A stretch of 64,000 nucleotides of DNA from Lutjanus erythropterus (Eukaryota > Chordata > Actinopteri > Lutjaniformes > Lutjanidae): contig CM034595.1 of the NCBI GenBank assembly GCA_020091685.1, positions 24,103,564 to 24,167,563 on the forward strand, given 5' to 3'. This document shows positions 58,462-64,000 of the stretch, piece after piece. Under the pieces are notes generated by a model, which did no database searches, had not been told where the DNA came from, and saw only the letters and a program-made list of their open reading frames with translations. Both the position numbers and the translations under genes were made by a program. Numbering within the stretch: the first letter of the stretch is position 1; each line of letters starts with the position of its first letter.

Positions 58462-59248
58462 TAGTGTATGTAGCGAAAGTACACACGTTCTTTACTGAAG
58501 CAGAAGTACAGATCCTTGTGTAAACAAAGCTAAAAGTAGAGGTACTGATTCAACTTCTTTACTCAAGTAAAAGTCAAAAAGTACAGGCTCTGAAATTTAC
58601 TCAAAGTATGAAAGTAAAAAGAAGCCCTCTGAAGGACATTTCCACTGTGTGTCTCTGAGTAAATCTATCTAGAGTTGGGAACTGAAATCCAGTGCCAATA
58701 TGACCTTGGTTCCTAAATGACTTACTGAACCGAATTACAACACAGATTACAGTCTCTCATTTTGGTGCCACATGCCTGAGCTATCAATTGAAATAAATGC
58801 CCTCTGGTGCAGAAAGACGAAGAAACAATATTCACATTCTCAGTGTCTCAAATAGGAATGTTTTTGTTTTGTTTTTTGCTTGTCTTTGGGTTGTGGACAC
58901 AACAATATATTTGAGGATGTCACCTTTAGCACATAGAATATGTTTATAACATGTTGATAGCAATGAACATTTTTTTTACCACTTTCTGACACTCTATGGA
59001 CCAAACAACAATCAATTAATAGAAAAAATTATAGGCAGATTAATGGATATTGAAAATACTAATTAGTTGTGGCCTTAAATGCATTAAAACTAAAGTAGCA
59101 AGTCTGTTTTAAAAATGTAAGACATAGAAACTACAGATATATATTTTAAAATATAGAGTGTAAAAGTAAAAAGTTGTCAGAAAAATAAATACTCAAGTTA
59201 AGTACAGATAACTTCAAGTATTTGTTCTTCATTACTTCACACCCTTGG
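58462..59248. mobile_element. hAT-like element related to 24821-25728, with an ATTAATCG repeat inside
   Basis: 'gcgaaagtacacacgttctt', 'aaagtacaggctctgaaatt' and 'agccctctgaaggacatttc' match the left third of the exon 3 hAT copy almost word for word. The right end 'cttcattacttcacaccctt' corresponds too. The middle (58850-59083) is an ATTAATCG-type repeat instead of the minisatellite. Confidence 0.7.
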
Positions 59249-59973
59249 ATTTTAGCTACTGCATAGAGCTTGCTCAACTGAAGGGTCTTTGAGCAAACAA
59301 TAATACTTGCAATCTCTAAAGCAACAAGAGATTTTTCCAAACTGATCCTGCAGAGAGATGGAAATCGATCAGAGAATGCACATGTAACGCACTCACTGGC
59401 AGCTGGTCTGCACATCATACAGTTTTGACAGCGGCACCACTGGACACTTTGCCTCGTTGAGCAGCCTCTGCTCCAGCTACACCCACAAGAAACTGAGAGA
59501 GCTTAGTGGAAAAACAATTCAAAAGCTGGAATAGGTTTTGAGACCCCATTTATGACTCATGTTGCATCCCTCATCCCTCCTATCAATTTGGATTACAGAC
59601 TTTCGAGACTGAATGACAAAGACAGACATGAGCAGAGAGTGTTGGCATATATGGGTCTTCCATTGAAGGAGAGGGGGTCATGCTTGGTTGGCTTGGTTGT
59701 TAAGGTAGAGGGAGCAGAATCTCTCCTGACAGACAACCAGTAGCTTGCCACAGAGCAAGATTTGGTTCTGGGTTCTGAGATTAGCTCAAGCATGGCAATC
59801 TCTCCTTGGAAGCATTCTGGAGGGCTTAAAGAGGCAGCCATGGAGCAGCAACAAAACTGTGCAACAGACACAGTTATGCCAGGAATTTTTTTTTTTGCAC
59901 TAAGACAAGGCAACTGAACACTGCATAGTTACTCTGTCGCATGACTGTTACTGCACACCATGTAACCTGCAGC
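59249..59973. other. gene-free stretch
   Basis: Two opposed short frames at 59.55-59.91 kb overlap each other and show no recognisable protein. Nothing else seen. Confidence 0.35.
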
Positions 59974-60489
59974 TTAAAGGAATAGTTCAGAATTCTGGGT
60001 AATGTAATTTCTTTTAGTGAGTGAGATAATGGTGTAACTACTACTCATATCTGTACAGTTCATGCAGCTGTTAGCTTACCATAAAATTGTGTGGTTAAAG
60101 TATGGGGCCAGGGCAAACTTGCACCCTCCATATAGGAATTCTCTGCTGAAAGGTTACCAATTCTTGCATAACATTGCTTTAAAATGATCATTTGTGATGT
60201 TCAAGATTTGTCTATACATTTTTACACTTCAGTTTTAGTGCAGATTAAACAAATTAGAGTCAGTGTGCTAATCAGTGAGCTTTAGACTGGTGGTAGGCAG
60301 GTTTTGTTCCCCTTGGACAGAGTCATGCTAGCTGTTTCCACAGTTTTCACTCCTTGTGCTAAGCTAACTGGCTGCTACATGCAGCCTTGTAGTTAATGCA
60401 CATAAAAATCATTCTTCTCATCTTCTCATCTAACTCGCAGCAAGAAAGCCAATAAAGATCTTTCTCAAAATGTCGAACTATTCTTTTCA
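59974..60489. mobile_element. TTAA family B element
   Basis: TTAAAGGAATAGTTCAGAAT at the left. The right arm runs 'aagaaagccaataaagatct' then 'aaaatgtcgaactattc'. 'gctagctgtttcc' and 'gtgctaagctaactggctgc' are family landmarks. It is joined directly to a family C copy. Confidence 0.65.
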
Positions 60490-60766
60490 AGTTTGTAGGA
60501 TTTAGTTCCATCTAGCAACGTAAAGATTGCAACAAAGATTATTGTGGCCATAAAACTCACAAAAAATGTGAAAGGCCGTATCTAGAGCTACTGTGTGATT
60601 TTTCCATTAAGGGGTACTGTGGAAACATGGAGGTGCAGCATGGCAGCCTCTGTGGAAGAGGATCCAGTCCCTAGGTGATTATACAATAATTAAACATACT
60701 TATGAATAATACATTTCACCATATTCTGCCAATAGATCCCCTAAATCTTATACACTGGACCTTTAA
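60485..60766. mobile_element. TTAA family C element, abutting family B
   Basis: 'caagtttgtaggatttagtt' at the left and 'aaatcttatacactggacct' then ttaa (60763-60766) at the right. Inverted relative to the 254-601 copy. The two elements share a border near 60485. Confidence 0.65.
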
Positions 60767-61889
60767 AGGTACGCTGTTCGGAGAGAGTGACGTTCAGTGA
60801 GTAAAAAGAAGTTTGTTGTCTGTTAAACATGAATGTAAGTTAACAAAAAAAAATGCTGATGATGGGGTGAGTGGGATTGAGCACGTTGAGCACACATGTG
60901 GGTTACAATACACATGTATACATATTTGCACAGACAGAAACCCACAAATACGACAATGTCAATCTAATCTATGTGTCCTCATATTCAGAGCATATGCATT
61001 AAGGATGCAGGGGGTAGTTAATCCCTACAGCGCTTCTACAGTGAGGATGACCTTGGAGGGATGGGAACCCTTACATCCTCATTAACATGGATGAAGTGTG
61101 GCCACAGGGTGAACATACCTACCAGCTCAATCTGGCTCCAAGCAAACTAATAGAGAAGGTAACGCTTGTACATGCATGCACCATGTATGCACACACACTC
61201 AGACGAGAAGCCGGGCATGAGCAGACTCCCAGCATCTATTTTTCATTATTACAATACAATCAGCTGGAGGCAAGGTTAGGCTGTGTTACACTGCAGCTGT
61301 ACACCGGCTGAGTGTGCGAGGTGGGCTGTCATTGACACTCGGCCTCAAACATGAGTCGTTACTAAGAAGTACAGCAAAGACCCAGCGGGGAGCAGAAAGG
61401 GAGCGGTGAGGGGTGTAGTCTAGTACACATCCTTTGCTGGAACTCAGCTGTGTCCTTTGCAAGCACAAATACACACACACACAGATACACACTCAGTCAA
61501 ACACACACAAGACTGCTTGTGGCACAGGCTTTGTTTTATCTGATCTGGCTGTAATCTTGCTTCTACAAGACAATAACTCTCAACAGGATGAATCTACACT
61601 TCAGGTACAGGCAGTTAACAAAGTGCACAGCTAGAATTAGACCAGTTTGTGTCATGTCCTGCACAATGTCTCAACATGTTCTCACTCCCAACATGTTAAA
61701 TATGGCAGCGTCATCAGTGGCCACTATGCTTCAAATATGACGCTGTCATCAGTTCTGCACATGCAGGGCTCTGTGGTCAAGACAGCAATAACACATTTGC
61801 ATAAATCTGGCTAGATGTTCATAAAACAAAGTTAAACTCTGATAGGATATACAGTTGGTGCATAAAGGCAGTGCAATAGTCAGTGCATA
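60767..61889. other. gene-free stretch
   Basis: A short frame near 61050-61158 reads NPYILINMDEVWPQGEHTYQ and ends at a donor-like gtaacg, but it lacks an acceptor and a recognised homologue. Otherwise nothing recognised. Confidence 0.35.
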
Positions 61890-62330
61890 GGATGTTTTTT
61901 GCAGTCAATCAAGTGCACATGAATGAGCTGGTTCTTTAGTCTTTTCTTAATGACTGAGAGGGACTCTGTAGATTGAACAGAGTTAGGTAACTCGTTCCAC
62001 CACCAGGGAACTACAAAAAAGAAGTGTCTGGATAACAACCTAGAGCCCTATTGTGGTGGTTGAATCAGGAGCCTTTCACTGGCAGAGCTTAGTGAGCGGG
62101 AAGGACTGGAGACCAGAATGAGGGAGCTGAGGAAGGCCAGATCTGTTTTAGTTGCTGTTAAGTGGCCAAGTGTGAGAGTTTTGAATTTGATGGGTGCAGT
62201 GACTGGAAGCCAGTGGAGGGATCTGAACAGTGGGGTGACATTTGCTGTTTTGGGCAGGTTGAAAACCAGATGTGCCGCTGCATTGTGGATCACCTGCAGA
62301 GGTTTGAATGTAGAAGTTGCAGTTGTCAAT
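61890..62330 (-). pseudogene. L2/CR1-type LINE reverse transcriptase, C-terminal relic
   Basis: On the minus strand the frame reads LQVIHNAAAHLVFNLPKTAN, then TPLFRSLHWLPVTAPIKFKT, the family signature (QNAAAR..., SLHWLPV...RI.FK). Past a stop or shift it continues with WWNELPNSVQSTESLSVIKK and RLKNQLIHVHL, the typical C-terminal part. This is a 5'-truncated, broken copy. The 172-codon + frame at 62118-62636 is its antisense shadow. Confidence 0.8.
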
Positions 62331-64000
62331 GTATATAGATATTACGAGAGCACATCCACACTCCCTCAACCTCTACGCAACGTTCTTGCTTCTATGCCAT
62401 GTCAACTAGCTTTGACGGCACATCAAAACATAACGCTAGAGGGGCACCTCCAGAATTTATGCCAGAAGGATACCTACAGAATGAAGTACAGGGACACAGA
62501 CCAAGCTGCTGTATTTGATGCACTGAAAGTGAGAACAGACGGCCTGTCTCGTATGTATGTCCATGTTTTGTCCTGTGTAAAGAGCTGCCGGGACATGTCC
62601 AGTAATACTGTCCTTTATGTTGTTTTGTGTACATAAACACAAGACAGATCTTTCTGATTGACAATAACAGTATATCAGATGCCTTGAAAGTTTAAAAGAT
62701 CAAGTGTAAACAGCTAAAAAAGTTTGCTTGTGCTAAATTTACTCAGAGATGTGACATGTCAGGACTGTCAGAACAATAGCTACAGCACCTACTGTTTTGG
62801 TGTCAGACTATCAAACAGACACAAATAAACACAGCAGAGAGGACAGGACACAAAAAATGATCTAGTCTTCTGTCACAATGCAGAAAGATCAGTTTTCTGA
62901 AACCTAAAACACCTGGTAATAATACCACTGTGTACCATTTGCCAATTCTATTTTCACAAACAATTGGAGCATGCACTGACTATTTACATGGTTGCATTAT
63001 TTGTAAAGTTTCACACCTTTTTGGGTCGAATGTGTGTCACTATCCAGCTCCTAACACACTTACACATGCGTGCACCCCTGAAGGGGAAATTGGTTCTGTG
63101 CACTTCTTAATGTGATGTTTGATGTGACTTTACAGATATTCCTGATGATTTTTGTCAGATCTTTGCCCTTTATTATAAAGATGAAAACCTGCATTATTAA
63201 ATTTGGATTTCAATTTGGACCAAATTGACACTCGTGGCCAGGCTTCTAAAATTAACATCATTGTTATGCAGAGTAACTTGACATGAAGAACCTCAACACT
63301 AAAAATGAAGGTAGCATCACCTTTGAGGACTACAGCGCTAATTTTGTGTTGGAATGAATCACGCTTCTGTCATCTTTCTTCCTGTCAACTCTGCTGCTAA
63401 AACAAAACAAAAATGTCTTGTCCTGTTTATTTGTTTGTTTCTCTGGAAACAGAATTCACCTCCTGTCTGCTCTGGTTTTATGAAACTTGCTTTTTATCTG
63501 GCTGTTGAAGACGGAGGTCACCGACTTCAACACAGCTAAGCTCTCCATTTATGAACCTTTTTTTTTTCCTCCCAAGGCTTACATAAATTGTTCAATTCAA
63601 AAATCACATTACTCGTTCTTCTCTCCTTCTGCTCATTGACCTTTTTTTTTCTAAGAGGTTTAAAGAGATTTGAGCCTTTTCACAGGATTTGAAAGGCATT
63701 TAAATTCTTATCACAAAACTGTACCAGTTGTAACAGCTTCACCTGGTTGGATGGTCATTTGACAAGATTTCAGTTGCTTATGTGAGAGTATACAGTCTCA
63801 CATCACAGACACTTGGGATGCAAACGAACATGAATACATTATTCAGATATAAACAGATAATGCGCTCTGAACAGCATCCAAATATTTACAGTGATATTCA
63901 CCGCCGGCCTCTTTCCCATACTGATCTGTCGGCAGATTGACAGAATTTGCTAAATAGACCTTTTTCACAGCAGCCATTTTAACACGGTAACCATAATATT
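62331..64000. other. gene-free stretch to the window end
   Basis: AT-rich sequence with no recognised gene, repeat or microsatellite. Confidence 0.4.

Noticed and set aside
62118..62636. 172-codon + frame
   Set aside because: Its first half is antisense to the LINE reverse-transcriptase relic, and the rest has no recognisable content.

Overview
This window looks like nuclear DNA of a teleost fish, probably a percomorph. The reasons are vertebrate exon-intron structure with GT-AG introns, dense CA/GT microsatellites, and many copies of fish-type dispersed repeats: hAT-like elements whose ends read like 'agtacttaagtaaaagta', TTAA-flanked short inverted-repeat elements, and L1/Tx1-like and L2/CR1-like LINE debris. 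No rRNA, tRNA, CRISPR array or prokaryotic feature was seen.

One protein-coding gene is well supported. It lies on the + strand from 15406 to 40578 and has ten coding exons that give a 307-residue protein. It is an orthologue or paralogue of PITPNC1 (RdgB-beta, cytoplasmic phosphatidylinositol transfer protein 1). All nine junctions are in frame with GT-AG boundaries, and the reading frame is open from ATG to stop. Exon 4 is only 8 nt long and is needed to keep the frame. The longest introns are 1, 2 and 6 (about 5.9, 4.2 and 3.8 kb). Introns 3 and 4 are only 245 and 156 nt.

Layout. 1-14.6 kb: gene-free flank with hAT-like copies (140-1255, 1692-2254, about 12815-13445), an Angel-like inverted-repeat element (8238-8812), an L1/Tx1-like ORF1 relic (about 10951-11656) and a TAC/TAA microsatellite. 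14.64-15.4 kb: a purine-rich block and 5' leader before the pitpnc1 ATG. 15.4-40.6 kb: pitpnc1, whose introns carry a nested Tc1-like element, two hAT elements with visible 8-bp target duplications, and several TTAA elements. 40.6-42.7 kb: the 3' UTR region, starting with a composite transposon fragment. 42.7-64 kb: a second gene-free flank with microsatellites, more TTAA and hAT elements, an L2/CR1-type reverse-transcriptase relic (61.89-62.33 kb, minus strand) and a candidate conserved noncoding block near 46.1-46.6 kb.

The most interesting signals concern how pitpnc1 is spliced. A hAT element sits in the exon 3 acceptor, with its 8-bp target duplication rebuilding part of the pyrimidine tract. 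There is the 8-nt microexon. A (TG)30 tract abuts the exon 9 acceptor. An in-frame second donor lies 54 nt downstream of exon 9. I found no evidence for a wholly new biological system. Most other open reading frames read as chance or repeat-derived frames.
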